NCBI GenBank assembly: GCA_007844125.1
Contig: CM017571.1
Location: 24,594,664 to 24,658,663, forward strand
From: Sinonovacula constricta
Lineage: Eukaryota > Mollusca > Bivalvia > Cardiida > Solecurtidae
Direction: 5' to 3'
DNA length: 64,000 nucleotides
Shown here: piece by piece, positions 24,500 through 37,805 of the stretch
How the letters are laid out: each line of letters opens with the position of its first letter
Position numbering within the stretch: position 1 is the stretch's first letter
Notes under the pieces: generated by a model
What the model was told of the DNA's origin: nothing
What the model saw: the letters and a program-made list of their open reading frames with translations, nothing else
Databases searched by the model: none
Made by a program: the position numbers and the translations under genes

Positions 24500-26290
24500 A
24501 AAAGTCGTTGATGCGACGCAAAAAGTGGAAGAGGTAAATAGATTAAAGCAATAATTTGGCAAAAAACAAAGACATTTGAAAAGTTATGGTTTCTATTTGA
24601 AAGTTCTCAGTATACTATCAATCCCGAGAAACATTACGTATAACTTATATTCATGAGGCCATAGAATGGTTCAAAACGAAATAAACGGATAATACGACAC
24701 CATTTAATAGGTTTTCGTATTAACATATGTACAAAAATGTTGCAAATTTATTATAATTAAAATTAAGTGTACAAGCAGAAAGTGCACTTGTGCAGCAGCT
24801 TCACATTACACAAATTAAGTATTGTTTAGATAGTATTTTTCTCGAAAGTAGTATGTTGTTTCTCAGTATCTTATTGTTTATTTTCAAAGTTACTTTGAAA
24901 GTTACAGAAACACAATTAATAAATAAATATAAAAATAACTAACTAAATAAAATAGAACGCCGTATACCGAATTCGGACCCATATTTTATCAGGTTTAGAC
25001 AGTCCGCAAAACAAACTTTTCTCCATGTGCAAATTTCTGTGAGCATTCTATAATAAATAAAAAAATATAGTCGCCAATCATAACCAGTCACACACTCCTA
25101 ACCGGAAGGTTGTGAAACTCTTAACTCTTCACACTGGTTACGTCTGGTCGTGCTACAGTTATCTCTGCCTTAAAAAGCTAGTGACCATTGTGGAGATTAT
25201 GCTTGTGTATATCGGTGTCTATGTAAAATGTCCCGTCTGATTTAAAACATTAACATTAAAATATTTTATTTAATTGTAATCATTCCATAGACTTTGTCGC
25301 TAGAACAAAACTTTTCTAATATACTATTTATAACACTTTTTAACACTATAATTATTTCGTTTCAAAACTTTTTCGTTAAGTCCATTGACGATTTTCCTTT
25401 TTATGGCGTCAGAATGGCAAGTGACCTCTAACATGGAGAGCGGTGGAACTACATGTAGGCCTATAGTAATGTACTGAGTATCATACCTACTGATACAATG
25501 TATCAACGATAAAAAATTGAAAAGGAAATGTGGACATACATATTGTAAAATAAATCGATAATAGGTTTTTTTATTTGTAGATATTCTCAGAGACGTCTCT
25601 GATATTCTTAAGTCGATTTGAAAGGGTATGCATTTCCGTACGAATGAAGCCATCCTATGGCTTTGAACCCCGGAAAAGTCTATGCCTTAATTAGCAATCA
25701 TAGTTATAGATCTATACTGTTAATACATCTGTATAAATGGAACATTTTCGAATGTAACTTGCAGCCATACCATCCTGATGTCCTTCCAAATGTTGACGCA
25801 ACAGTGCCGTAACGTTGATCACACATGTGCTTCTTGCCATCAGTCTAATGAAAACCTTTACATAAGGTGATAATTTTGAAAACAATAATTAAAAAATGGA
25901 ATATTTTCTACCTGTCGTAACTCTTTGTATTAAGTATATATTGTAAGCACAATATAATATTAATTAATTCTACGAGTTAATGCCTTATTAAAAATTCAAT
26001 TCGTTTATACGTCTTGTGTTGAATGTCATGAAAAACACCAACTATACGTATTGGATGAATCAGATCTGTAAGAAGACAGTATGAATATACGGCATATCAA
26101 AGTAGTTCAGTACATTCTCGCGTTGCACTTTGGGAAGAAGGTCAGATAGTCTTGTTTGTCCCTCTTGAACCTGTTGCTTACATTAATAGTCACTGGACTT
26201 TGAGCAGTAATTTATTCGTCATTTGATACAGTAACCTCTTCCAAAAAATCGTAATCGTATATGGGTTTGATGAAAGAAATTTGAACAAAA
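24500..26290. other. non-coding interval
   Basis: AT-rich with no recognisable repeat or exon. The 109-residue minus-strand frame at 25324-25653 shows no domain and no splice context. Confidence 0.55.
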
Positions 26291-26299
26291 TTACAAAAA

Positions 26300-26442
26300 G
26301 TCTCTCTGTGTGTCTCTTTCTGTGTGTCTCTTTCTGTCTCTCTCTCTCTGTCTCTGTCACTCTCTGTCTATCTGTCTGTCTCTGTCTGTCTCTCTCTGTC
26401 TGCCTATCTGTCTATGTCTCTGTATCTCTTTCTCTCTCTATA
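26300..26442 (+). repeat. (TCTCTG)n / (CT)n microsatellite
   Basis: Pyrimidine repeat of TCTC, TGTC and TCTG units. It generates a false Ser/Leu-rich reading frame. Confidence 0.85.
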
Positions 26443-26662
26443 TATGATCCTTAAAATCAAATTCAGTGTGGGTTATATATCGTTTGTCCGTTTTTACAAA
26501 ATTCTTGTCATTGAACCCATAGCAGAGGTGAGGTGCGAACGACAACAGTCGTTACAGTAGTCTGGATTACCTGCCCTTTGTCTAAACACAAAAGGTCAGG
26601 CACAAACCAAATAATGGCTTGGAGATTACCAGACTATCGTTACAGTAGCACAGCGAAACTTA

Positions 26663-26735
26663 GCCGGTGTCACGGTCTCATATTTCTACCGTGTCGAAAT
26701 TTCTCACACGCCCAAATGCGCATGCGCAAAATTTT
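26663..26735 (+). repeat. element end matching 42113-42188 in inverted orientation
   Basis: CCGGTGTCACGGTCTCATAT, then TTCTACCGTG and a GCGCATGCGC palindrome, are mirrored at 42113-42188 on the other strand (GCGCATGCGC ... CACGGTAGAAACATCAGACC ... GTGACACCGG). The satellite at 26735-28860 starts directly after it. Confidence 0.55.
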
Positions 26736-28860
26736 AATAGAAATATGAGCCCGTATATAGATGGTCCAAGATTTCCTCCTGGGCACACATTTCCATCTTA
26801 AGTAAACGTGAAATATTCTAGGTATACATGTTTTATGTAAAGATAGAACGATTGATACAACAGAAACGCCAGACGGTGTATAGACGGACTTTAATTTTTT
26901 ACCCAGGCACACATTTCCATCTTAAGTAAACTTGTAAAATTCATCTATACATGTATATGATAGAGTCAGAAATATTGGCCTGTAAGAAACATCAGCCCTT
27001 GTATATACGGACTTATATTTCCACCAGGCCCACATTTCCATCTTAAGTAAATTACTAATATGTAGGGATATATGTTCATGTATATGATAGAGATAGAAAG
27101 CTGGGCCTGGTAGAAAAATCAGGCCATGTATGATGGGCTTGTATTTCCACCCGGGCACATGTTTCCATATTACGTAAACGAAACAAAACTGGGTATAAAT
27201 ATACATATAGAAAGACCGGCCCTACAGAAACATCAGACCGTGTATATATGGGCTAATAATTCCAACAGGCACATATTTCCATCTTAAGTAAAAGTGCAAT
27301 TTTTATGTAAACATGTTTATGGTAGAGAAAGAAAGACTGGTCGGATAGAAGCATCAGCCCATATATAAAAGAGCTTATATTTCCTCTCGGACACATGTTT
27401 CTATGTTAAGTAAACGAAAAACAAACAAAATTGGTATCAATATAAATATAGATAGACATAGGCTAAAGAAACATCAGACCGTGTATATGTGGGTTTATAT
27501 TTCAACCTTTCCATTTTAAGTAAACGTGTAATTTTATATGAATACAGGTATTTGGTAGAGAGATAAATATTGGTCTGATAGAAACATCAGCTCGTGTATA
27601 AATGATGTTACATTTCCACCCAGGCACACATTTCTATCACACATTTCTAACTTAAGTAAACGTCTAATATATATGTATGCATGTATCTGGTAGATAGAGA
27701 AAGCTTGGTCTGATAGAAACATCAGCCCTGTACATATGGGCTTACAATTCCACCCAGGCACACATTTCCATCTTAAATAAAAGTGTAATATTTATGTATG
27801 GATGTATTTGGTAGATAGAGAAAGATTGGTCTGATAGAAACACTAGCCCATGTATATATGGACTTATAATTCCACCCAGGCACACATTTCCATCTTAAAT
27901 GAAAGTATAATATTTATGTATGCATGTATATGGTAGATAGAGAAAAATTGGTCTGAAGGAAACATCAGCCCGTGTGTATATGGGGTTATATTTCCACCCA
28001 GGCACATATTTCCATCTTAAGTAAAAGTGTAATATTTATGTATGCATGTATCTGGTAGATAGAGAAAGGGTGGTCTGATAGAAACAACATCCCGTGTATA
28101 TATGGGCTTATATTTCCACCCAGGCACATATTTCCATCTTAAGTAAAAGTGTAATATTTATTTATGTATGTATCTGGTAGATAGGGAAAGAATGGTCTGA
28201 AAGAAACACCAGCCCGTGTATATATGGGCTTATAATTCCACCCAGGCACACATTTCCATCTTAAGTGAAAGTGTAATATTTATGTATGCATGTACATGTA
28301 TCTGGTAGACAGAGAAAGAATGGTCTGATAGAAACATCAGCCCGTGTATATGTGTGCTTATATTTCCACCAGGCCCACATTTCCATCTTAAGTAAATGTC
28401 TAATATGTAGGGATATATGTTCATGTATATAATAGAGATAGAAAGCTGGGCCTGGTAGAAACATCAGGCCATGTATAAATGGGCTTATATTTTCACCTGG
28501 GCACATATTTCCATATTAAGTAAAGGAAACAAAATTGGGTATAAATATACATATAGAAAGACCGGCCCTACAGAAACATCATACCGTGTATAGATGGGTT
28601 TATATTTCCATCTGAACACACATTTCCATCTTAAGTAAAGGTGTAGTATTTATGTATACATGTATATGGTAGAGGGACAGAGAAAGATTGGTCTAATAGA
28701 AACATCAGTCCGTGTATATATGGGCGTATATTTCCACTCAGGCACACATTTCCACCTTAGGTGTAATATTTATGTAAACATGTTTATTGTAGAGAGAGAA
28801 AGACTGGTCGGATAGAAGCATCAGCCCGTATATAAAAGGGCTTATATCAAGCGAATACAA
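26735..28860 (+). repeat. ~120-bp satellite array, about 17 copies
   Basis: The monomer contains CACATTTCCATCTTAAGTAA, GTGTAATATTTATGTATGC, GGTAGATAGAGAAAGATTGG, TCTGATAGAAACATCAGCCC and GTGTATATATGGGCTTATAT. The TTTCCATCTTAAGTAA marker recurs roughly every 115-128 bases from about 26790 to 28750. Copies differ by point changes and small indels. Minus-strand open frames of 60-95 residues are by-products of the array. Confidence 0.88.
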
Positions 28861-29157
28861 GAGATGCACATTTTCATCACATAATCTCCCAATTTTCACT
28901 CTATAGTACATAACCTTAAAATTAAGAAATGAAATAGTTACAAAACAATATATCATGTATCACGATAACTGATACCAAAGAGAAATCTGCAACCTTTAGT
29001 ATTTATATTATATGCAGTGACAAAATAAACAACATTCTCAGACAAATATTTCTATTTTGTCATTGTCTATTTGTCATGTGCAACAAGTGTGCACACGCGG
29101 GGAAATCTCATTACCTGATTGGCCTGTCAGTAATTACCTAAGGAAGCGTCAAGTCTA

Positions 29158-29300
29158 TTAATTAAAATGTTATTTTAATTAGGCTGTTAATTAAAATAAG
29201 CCACTGACATTCGAATAATTTTTCCTTACACATCGTAAAATAGTTTTCAATTAGAAATTATTCTAATTAGGCTATTAATTAAAATGTTTTATTTTAAACA
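29158..29300. repeat. AT-rich short inverted repeats
   Basis: TTAATTAAAAT and ATTTTAATTA motifs occur repeatedly in both orientations and can pair locally. No coding content. Confidence 0.45.
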
Positions 29301-29714
29301 TCGCTTTGACTTTACGTACAACACCCCAGTTAAACGCAAGTGTTCAGGGTTGCAATTCACGAATCGGTACAGTAAGGTCCGCCAGTTCTCTATCAGAATA
29401 GCATGTATTTACGTTAGTGAGTAAGATACTATGTACACGTGTTCAAGTCTTAGTTTGTATCATATAATCTGCGGTTTTCAGGCCAATTTTATACCTAATA
29501 TAGTAAAAATTAAAATAATAGTTACAATACTTTTGAGTTTCATATAGCTTGTAATTGTTGTAAATAGGTATTTGCGACAAAATGAAATAGCTTAATATGA
29601 ATTAAATTGAAATCGATATTTTTTATGAGTATGCAGCTGTCTCTTCTTTTGCAATTGCTATAGCTTTTCCATTAACAACGTTTTGGGTAAACAGACTGTG
29701 TAATTAGGCCTTTA

Positions 29715-32640
29715 CGGCAGTAAAAGAATGGAAATGGATATAGCGGTACAAGAATGAAAATGGATACGGCAGTAAAAGAACGAAAATTGATACGACAGTA
29801 AAAGAAAAGAAATTATAGGCATTAAAAGAATTGAAATGTATACAGCAGTTAGAGAATGGAAAATGATACTACAGTACAAGAATGAAAATTGATAAAGCAG
29901 TACAAGAATGGATTTGAAACGGCAGATTAAGAATGGAAATTGAAACATCAGTACATTAATCAAACTTGATATAGCAATAAAAGAATGGAAATTGATACGA
30001 AGTACAAGAATGGAAATTGATATGTCTGTAAAAGAATGAACATTGATATAGCAGTACTAGAATGGGAATTGATATAGCAGTACAATAATGGAATTGAAAC
30101 GGCAGATTAAGAATGGAAATTGATACCACAGTACAATAATGAAAATGAATATAGCAGTAAAAGAATGGAAATTTATACGACAGTACAAGAAGAAGAAGAA
30201 ATTGATAGTGCAGTACAAGAATGGAAATTGATGTAGCAGGAAAAGAATGGAAATTGAAACTGCAGTAAAAGTATAGAAATTGAAATGGCACATTAAGAAT
30301 GTACATTGATATGCCTGTAAAAGAATGGAAATTGATACACCAGTAAAATAATAGAAATTGATACAGCAGTAAAAGAATAGAAATTGATACAGCAGTAAAA
30401 GAATGGAAATTGATACCGGAGTACAAGAATGGAAATTGATATAGTAATGAAAGAATGGAAACTGATATAGCAGTAAAAGAATGGAAATTGATACACCAGT
30501 AAAAGAAAGGAAATTTATATGTCTGTACAAGAATGGACATTGATATAGCAGGAAAAGAATGGAAATTGAAACTACAGTTAAAGAATGGAAATTGAAATGG
30601 CACATTAAGAATGGACATTGATATGACTCTAAAAGAATGGAAATTGATACAGCAGTAAAAGAATAGAAATTGATACAGCAGTAAAAGAATGGAAATTGAT
30701 ACACAGTACAAGAATAGAAATTGATACCGGAGTACAAGAATGGAAATTGATATAGTAATGAAAGAATGGAAACTGATATAGCAGTAAAAGAATGGAAATT
30801 GATACACCAGCAAAAGAAAGGAAATTTATATGTCTGTAAAAGAATGGACATTGATATAGCAGTACAAGACTGGATTTGAAAGGGCAGATTAAGAATGGAA
30901 ATTGATACCACAGTACAAGAATGGAAATTGATATAGCAGTAAAAGAATGGAACTTGATACTGCAGTAAATGAATGGGATGGGATGAGATTAGCCGGCATT
31001 TTTGCCGATACTGTGCAGCGACAATTATATCATAATAGCACAGGAGCACTTATGACGTGCCCAGGGACTGAACCCGGCCGCTTCATTATACTGACACCGA
31101 CGAGTCAGGCGTAATGCTGTCCCCTTAGCCCAAGCATTAGGAGGGAAGCCACTACTTCAAACTTTAAAGTCTTTGGTTTGATCCGGCCGGGGTTTGAACC
31201 CACGACTTCCCGACCCGCAAGCCAATGCTCTACCACCTGAGCTTTTGCGGCCGGTGTAAAAGAATGGAACTTGATACAGCAGTACAAGAATGGATATAGA
31301 TATAGCAGGAAAAGAATGGAAAGTGAAACTGCAGTAAAAGAATAGAAATTGATACAACAGTACAAGAACGAAAACTGATATAGCAGTAAAAGAATGGAAA
31401 GTGATACAGTAGTAAAAGAATGGAAATTTATATGGCATTAGAAGATTGGAAATTGATATAGCAGTAAAAGAATGGAAATTAAATGGCAGATTAAGAATGG
31501 ACATTGATATGCCTGTTAAAAAAAGGAAATTGATACACAAGTAAAAGAATGGAAATTTATATGGCACTTAAAGAAAAGAAATGGATACGGCAGTAAAAGA
31601 ATGGAATTTGATATGACAGTTAAGGAATGGAAATTGATACTACAGTACAAGAATGGAAATTTATACGATAGTTAAGGAATGAAAATTGATAAACCAGCAA
31701 AAGAATGGAAATTTATATTACAGTTAAAGAAAAGAAATTAATATAGCAGTACAAGAATGGAAACTGTAAAAGCATTATGAGAATTGAAAGTGATACAGCA
31801 GTACAAGAAAGTAAATTGATACAGCAGTACAAGAATGGAAATTGATACAGCAGTTAAAGAACAGAATTGATAAAGCAGTACAAGAATGCAAATTGATACA
31901 GCAGTACAAGAATGGAAATTGATACAGCAGTTAAAGAACGGAAGTGATACAGCAGTACAAGAATGCAAATTGATACAGCAGTACAAGAATGCAAATTGAT
32001 AAAGCAGTACAAGAAAGGAAATTGATACAGCAGTACAAGAAAGGAAATTGATAAAGCAGTTAAAGAACGGAAATTGATACAGCAGTACAAGAAAGGAAAT
32101 TGATAAAGCAGTACAAAAATGCAAATTGATACAGCAGTACAAGAATGGAAATTGATACAGCAGTTAAAGAACGGAAGTGATACAGCAGTACAAAAATGCA
32201 AATTGATACAGCAGTACAAGAATGCAAATTGATACAGCAGTACAAGAATGGAAATTGATACAGCAGTTAAAGAACAGAATTGATACAGCAGTACAAGAAT
32301 GCAAATTGATACAGCAGTACAAGAATGGAAATTGATACAGCAGTTAAAGAACGGAAGTGATACAGCAGTACAAGAATGCAAATTGATACAGCAGTACAAA
32401 AATGCAAATTGATACAGCAGTACAAGAAAGGAAATTGATAAAGCAGTTAAAGAACGGAATTGAAATTGACACTTCAGTAACAAAAATGATATTGATGCTG
32501 CAATAAGACAGTAAAGTAATTGAAATTGATACAACAGTAAAAGAGTGGTAAATGATTGATACAGTCATAAAATAATTGAAATTGATATGGTTGTAAGAGA
32601 ACTGAAATTGCTATAGCAGTAAATAAATTGAAGCACCAGT
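29715..32640 (+). repeat. 26-bp minisatellite, ~2.6 kb of units around a SINE
   Basis: The unit reads approximately GATACAGCAG TACAAGAATG GAAATT (26 bases) with variants (AAAAG, GTTAAAG, TATAGC), for about 100 units. Homogeneity is highest at 31800-32460. A reversed SINE A copy splits the array at 30973-31256. Because 26 is not a multiple of 3 and the complement lacks stops in every frame, minus-strand frames of up to 330 residues appear (YQFPF, CINFHS, SISIL motifs rotating); they are not taken as genes. Confidence 0.92.
30973..31256 (-). repeat. SINE A, full-length copy inserted in the minisatellite
   Basis: On the minus strand the head has A box AAGCTCAGGTGG and B box GGTTCAAACCC, then the same body as 4321-4612 and a CTCATCCCATCCC tail on the array side. 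Flanks AAATGAATGG and AAAAGAATGG resemble a target-site duplication, although the tandem array itself would give this similarity by chance. Confidence 0.8.
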
Positions 32641-32692
32641 AAATGTGGAAAAAATATTGGAATCAAAGAATTAAATTGTTTTTGAAATACAT

Positions 32693-32910
32693 CCCAGCAA
32701 CCAATTATGATCATTATAGCAACGTCCAGCTATTTGGGTAGAGAAAGACACTGGGTAGAACCACTGGCGATAGCAGGTCAGCTGGAACACCTTCTCACCC
32801 CGAATGGGACCCGAACTAAAGTGGCAAGATGCAAAGCAGTCAGAGGAGTTACAAAACCATAGCTCCACTAGCTGTACGCTGACTCGACCACTACGCCACT
32901 GGCATCCCCT
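32693..32910 (-). repeat. SINE family C copy, reversed
   Basis: Contains ATTATGATCATTATAGCAAC and GTCCAGCTA (reverse of the C tail), a CGAATGGGACCCGAACTAA B-box region and AGTCAGAGGAGTTACA. It parallels the copy at 44775-44955. Confidence 0.6.
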
Positions 32911-33421
32911 AATTAAAATGATATATCAGTAGTAGTAAAAATGTAATAGTGTATCATTATTACTTAACAGTACAACATAGCTTCTAATTATCTGTTAGCA
33001 TTTTCTTTTCTTTTTTTGTGTATGATTTGATATTGAACAGATTTTTGGTGAAGACAAACAATACTTCCACTAATCATATTCATTCAGGTAATTATAAGAT
33101 CATATATTGATACATATAGCAACAATAAAAAAAATACTCTAAGATAAAGGAAACAGCATTACAAATCTTGAAGGACTATCATGAGTTTTAAGTTATAAAA
33201 AAAATATTCTCAAAAATATACTTCTAGGATCTGCTAGACTTTGTCATGGGTGAGTATCAGTAAAATACTCTAGATTTGTAAAACAGATTATATCACAATA
33301 CGAACAGATAAAATTATACTACAGCTTAATATAAGCTACTCAAAACTTGAAAATAAGAAGTGTTTAAGATATGTTAAGTAAAAATTGATCAATAAATATC
33401 AAATGATCAAAATGAATGTTT

Positions 33422-33695
33422 GATTTATTTATTGGGTTCATCTCCCCACCAACAGTTTTTCAGCTATCTGAAGACAGTGTGCAATTGAAGCAGATATAAT
33501 GCTGCCTTCACTGTGTATAACATGCCATGAACAACTGGCATGATACTACACCCAGTCACATAATCCTGACAATGGGCCAACCAGTCATGGAACTACCAGT
33601 ATATTTGCTGGAGTGTTAGCAAGAGAGCTATACCACTACCATTTTTAACGACTTTAGTATTTCACCAAAGTCATGAAATGGGATCAAAACTGGGG
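33422..33695 (-). repeat. SINE B copy, reversed
   Basis: Opens with the reversed tail TTTGATTTATTTATTGGGTT, has TAGCAAGAGAGCTATACCAC and CTACCATTTTTAACGACTTT from the body, and ends in GGGATCAAAACTGGGGCC, the B-box side. Confidence 0.7.
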
Positions 33696-33699
33696 CCTC

Positions 33700-34570
33700 C
33701 CATAAAATAAAGGAATTTATAACATGGGAAAACATATAAATGCTGCCAGAACTTATTTTAAAAATGGAACATTGTTTCCTGTTAACATTTTGGCAGTGCA
33801 GAAGGATATTGAAAAAAAATCACAGATTGACAATAAATGTAAGATGTTAAGTATCAGTAGTACAATCAATAACGTCTATGAGCATACTATAAATAAATTT
33901 GTTTCCATTTATAATTTAAAACAAAAATGTAACTGGCCTCTGGTAAATTGCCTCGCTTGCTAAGGGCATTCAGTACAGCCCAATTCATAGCCTTGGTTGA
34001 TAAAACTTGTTGAAATAGACAGTTTGAACACACATGGTATAACAGTAATTAAACATTTAGTGACTTTTTGAATGAAGACATAGAAGCAGCAAACAAAAAT
34101 ATGTGTACAGATCATTTTTCCAGGCAGATTGTGGCTGTACTTTTGCAAGCTTAATTTTTTATGTTCAAATGAATGTTAGAGGCTTATCCGCAAACATTTT
34201 ATTGTGACTGAAAAGCATCTTCCTTTTAAAATGTGCAAAATTAAAAAGATTTTGACAATAGGGAGATAAATGTAACCGCGTTTAGAGTGTCATTAATCGA
34301 AAGTCGTTAGATATGTTCAGCGTTCTAAGACTTGACAGTGTCTTAGCTGCGTTAAAATATGTTTAGATGAGGCTCAGAATCATATATAAAATAACGTTCA
34401 ATTTCTACTGTTCTTGGACTTATAATAATTGTATTGTTATTAGACTGGTGATGAAACGACGCCATGATATATGTTGGACATCAAGCGCAAGATTTAGCTG
34501 AAGTGGCAGCACATAGAGACACGTGAAAGCCTTCGTGTACACATTTTCATAACAGTAATTAAAGGGAGAT
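33700..34570. other. non-coding interval
   Basis: Nothing recognisable. Short open frames at 33724-33963 (+) and 33960-34148 (-) have no domain or splice support. Confidence 0.55.
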
Positions 34571-35146
<576 letters not shown>

Positions 35147-35149
35147 TTT

Positions 35150-36477
35150 GATGTCATTTACATCAGAAACTAAAGTCACTTTTAATGGATGCATTAAGGA
35201 TTTCCTTCAGGTCCAGTTTTCTTGGAAAATGGTGATTTTTTTTTTGTTAAAATGCTTCACAGCAGTTTTCACATCTTTCACTTAGCCAATACAACCTGTA
35301 AATAGAAACATGAACAACATTAATGTCAGATTATAATCAGTTTATGTTACTAAAATGTCATTTGTACTTTATAAAAATTATTAAAGCTTATAGCAGTAAA
35401 CAAACATAAATAATACAAGAAGGCAATGATGACCTAAGTGATCAGATATTAAAGCAAAATTACCAGGGAATATCAGCAATGTTTAAACAGAACAGAATCA
35501 TTGTAATGCATGAACACAAGCAACATTTGAACAATTTTTGTTTCATTTTTTAATTCATGACAATAAATGAAAATGGTCATGCACCTGGCAGCTATGTTGA
35601 ACAATCTTGATACAGGGCCAATTAAGGACATGTATACCAACTATTAAGGTTCTAGCTCTTGTAGTTTTTGCAAGAAGATTTTCCAAGTTTTCATGGCGGC
35701 CATGTTTTTTAGTGAGTAAAAGTTCTTGAAACAATTTTTGTTTCCCCCTGCCTGCTTACTCATCAGAGTAAATTTAGTTTAATTTGGGCCAGCATTTTCG
35801 TTTAAAAGTCATTAAAGAAAGATGATGCCGATAGGGGCATAGCTCAGGTGAACTTAAAATTATATATCTGAACAACAAGCTAACATGTTAATATATAGTA
35901 TACTAAGCTAAACAGTTAACTAACTAACATAGATGGAAGTTATTAGTAAAATGTATGAATATTAAAGGCATAGTAATGGCCTATTTTAGAGACCACATTC
36001 ATAACAAGATAACACTATGCTGTAAGATCAAAACTGCATGGGTCATTAAGCATGTAATCTGTTTATAAAACACAGGGATATTATTGGGGGAAGGGGGCAG
36101 TTCAACAATTAGTCACACTTTATGTACATGTCCTTAATGCACTGCCATTGCTCAACAAGCCTGTTATCACTACCCATGCCTTGAAACCCTTGCAGCCAGA
36201 GACTGTTTCCAAATAATAAGCAAATATGGCCATATTCCAATACCTTCAAAGGTGAAAACTAATCACATTTGATAAATATTTTGAAACAACCTGGTTGTAT
36301 CATACTTCTAATATCGCCATTCACCATATGACAGCACCCTAAATTCTCCATTATTTTGGCAAAAATATATGATATTGCTACATTGCTGACACATTTTTTC
36401 TATAGTCTAAACTGACCTTGTGGAAGCAAGTGTAAAATGAAAAACAACAACACCTCCAAATTAAAGGTGGTATCTAA

Positions 36478-36480
<3 letters not shown>
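35150..36480. other. non-coding interval
   Basis: No exon or well-defined repeat recognised, apart from GGGGCATAGCTCAGGTGA near 35834, which could be a decayed element end. Confidence 0.5.

Positions 36481-36541
<61 letters not shown>
36481..36541 (+). repeat. (TA)30 microsatellite
   Basis: About 61 bases of uninterrupted TA repeats, placed directly before a fragment of the ~145-bp-unit element. Confidence 0.95.
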
Positions 36542-36544
<3 letters not shown>

Positions 36545-36545
<1 letters not shown>

Positions 36546-36665
36546 GTGGCCTCTGTGATCACTAGGTTTTCTATAATTTGAGCTAGTTACCTAGTTTTTG
36601 ACCCCACCTGATACAGTTAGGAACTCACCCAAGATTTCATGCAAAAATAAACATTAGGTTAGATT
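36545..36665 (-). repeat. single-unit fragment of the ~145-bp tandem-repeat element, reversed
   Basis: CTAGTTTTTGACCCCACCTG and CACCCAAGATTTCATGCAAA are the reverse complement of the GGGGTCAAAA / TGCATGAAATCTTGG motifs in 5605-6821. One degenerate unit only. Confidence 0.65.
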
Positions 36666-36669
36666 ATTC

Positions 36670-37540
36670 CATCATCAAAATCATGAAAGTTAGCAAAACA
36701 GCTCTGAATTTAACAGAAAGGATACTAATCATCACATTGTGTATGATAATATAATCCAAAACATGTTCACACCTGAAAGGTGAGTGTTACTTTTAGATCT
36801 AATATTCAATATTTTCTACTTCCTAAAATATTACAAATTTAGTGTAGTAGTTTTTTTACAATAAAATGTTACCTTAGCCATTGCTGTTCTAAGTGTCCTC
36901 TATGAAGGTGACTCAACCTGATAATAAATATAACATAATATTCACTTTCAGTAAACATCAAGCTATGAAATAACATTTACATTCTGAAGTACAAAATTAT
37001 TACAATAATTGCAAATAATTGCTTATATGTTAGTGTTATTTTAGTTAACAAATTTTAAAACACTAACATTATACACAGAATATATTTATTATTTTAGGTT
37101 TATCTAAACTTAAAAGTATAAAATAGATTATAATGTAGATTACATGACAATGCAAATTCACACTTCAATAAATTCTTAGAAACAGAAACAGGCAATTGTT
37201 CCATGTAGTTCCCGGAATAAGAAGGTATGTACATACTGTTGCATTGTCGTGTTAGGATCAAGGCTACACCAATGTGTTTCATTTCAGCGTAAATTTCAAA
37301 GTCTGTCTATGGAAAGATTTCCGGTACATTCCTTTCAAACAGCGATTGACCAGCATACTGTAATGTGTGAGATTAAAAAAACATAAGCATGGCAACACAA
37401 ACGTGAACTTCCTCAAAGAAATAACTTAACTGTAGCTGAAATGCTTCAGAAAAGGAAAATAACTACAGTAGAATTTGGAAATCAGTATCAGACAGGTATA
37501 TATCTGCTGTTGCAAGCAATCTGTTCTTAACTATTCCAAC
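36670..37540. other. non-coding interval before the LINE
   Basis: AT-rich, no exon or repeat recognised. Confidence 0.5.
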
Positions 37541-37805
37541 AAAATACTGAAACTGAAACTGTTTTATTTGATTAAACGCCTATTTTTATACAATATCATA
37601 TTCAATGGCGTTGTACAATAACTAATAAAAATCAAACGAGACATGCAATAAATACAATAAAAATTTAAAACAGAAAATTTAGCTTATCACTAAGTAAAAC
37701 CCACAGAATCTAAGATGTTAAAACATTGCAAGATAAACATACATACAAGTATATGCACATCAGTAAAGGTTCTTTGACTTTTAAAAGTACTCGTACTTCC
37801 CCATT

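Noticed and set aside
26735..28860. CRISPR-like array
   Set aside because: Units are ~120 bp and diverged throughout, with no short identical repeats separated by unique spacers, in clearly eukaryotic DNA: a satellite.
29712..32568. Minus-strand open frames of 61-330 residues rich in Tyr, Phe, Ser, Ile
   Set aside because: By-products of a 26-bp tandem repeat without stops in its complement; overlapping frames are equally open and a SINE interrupts the array.
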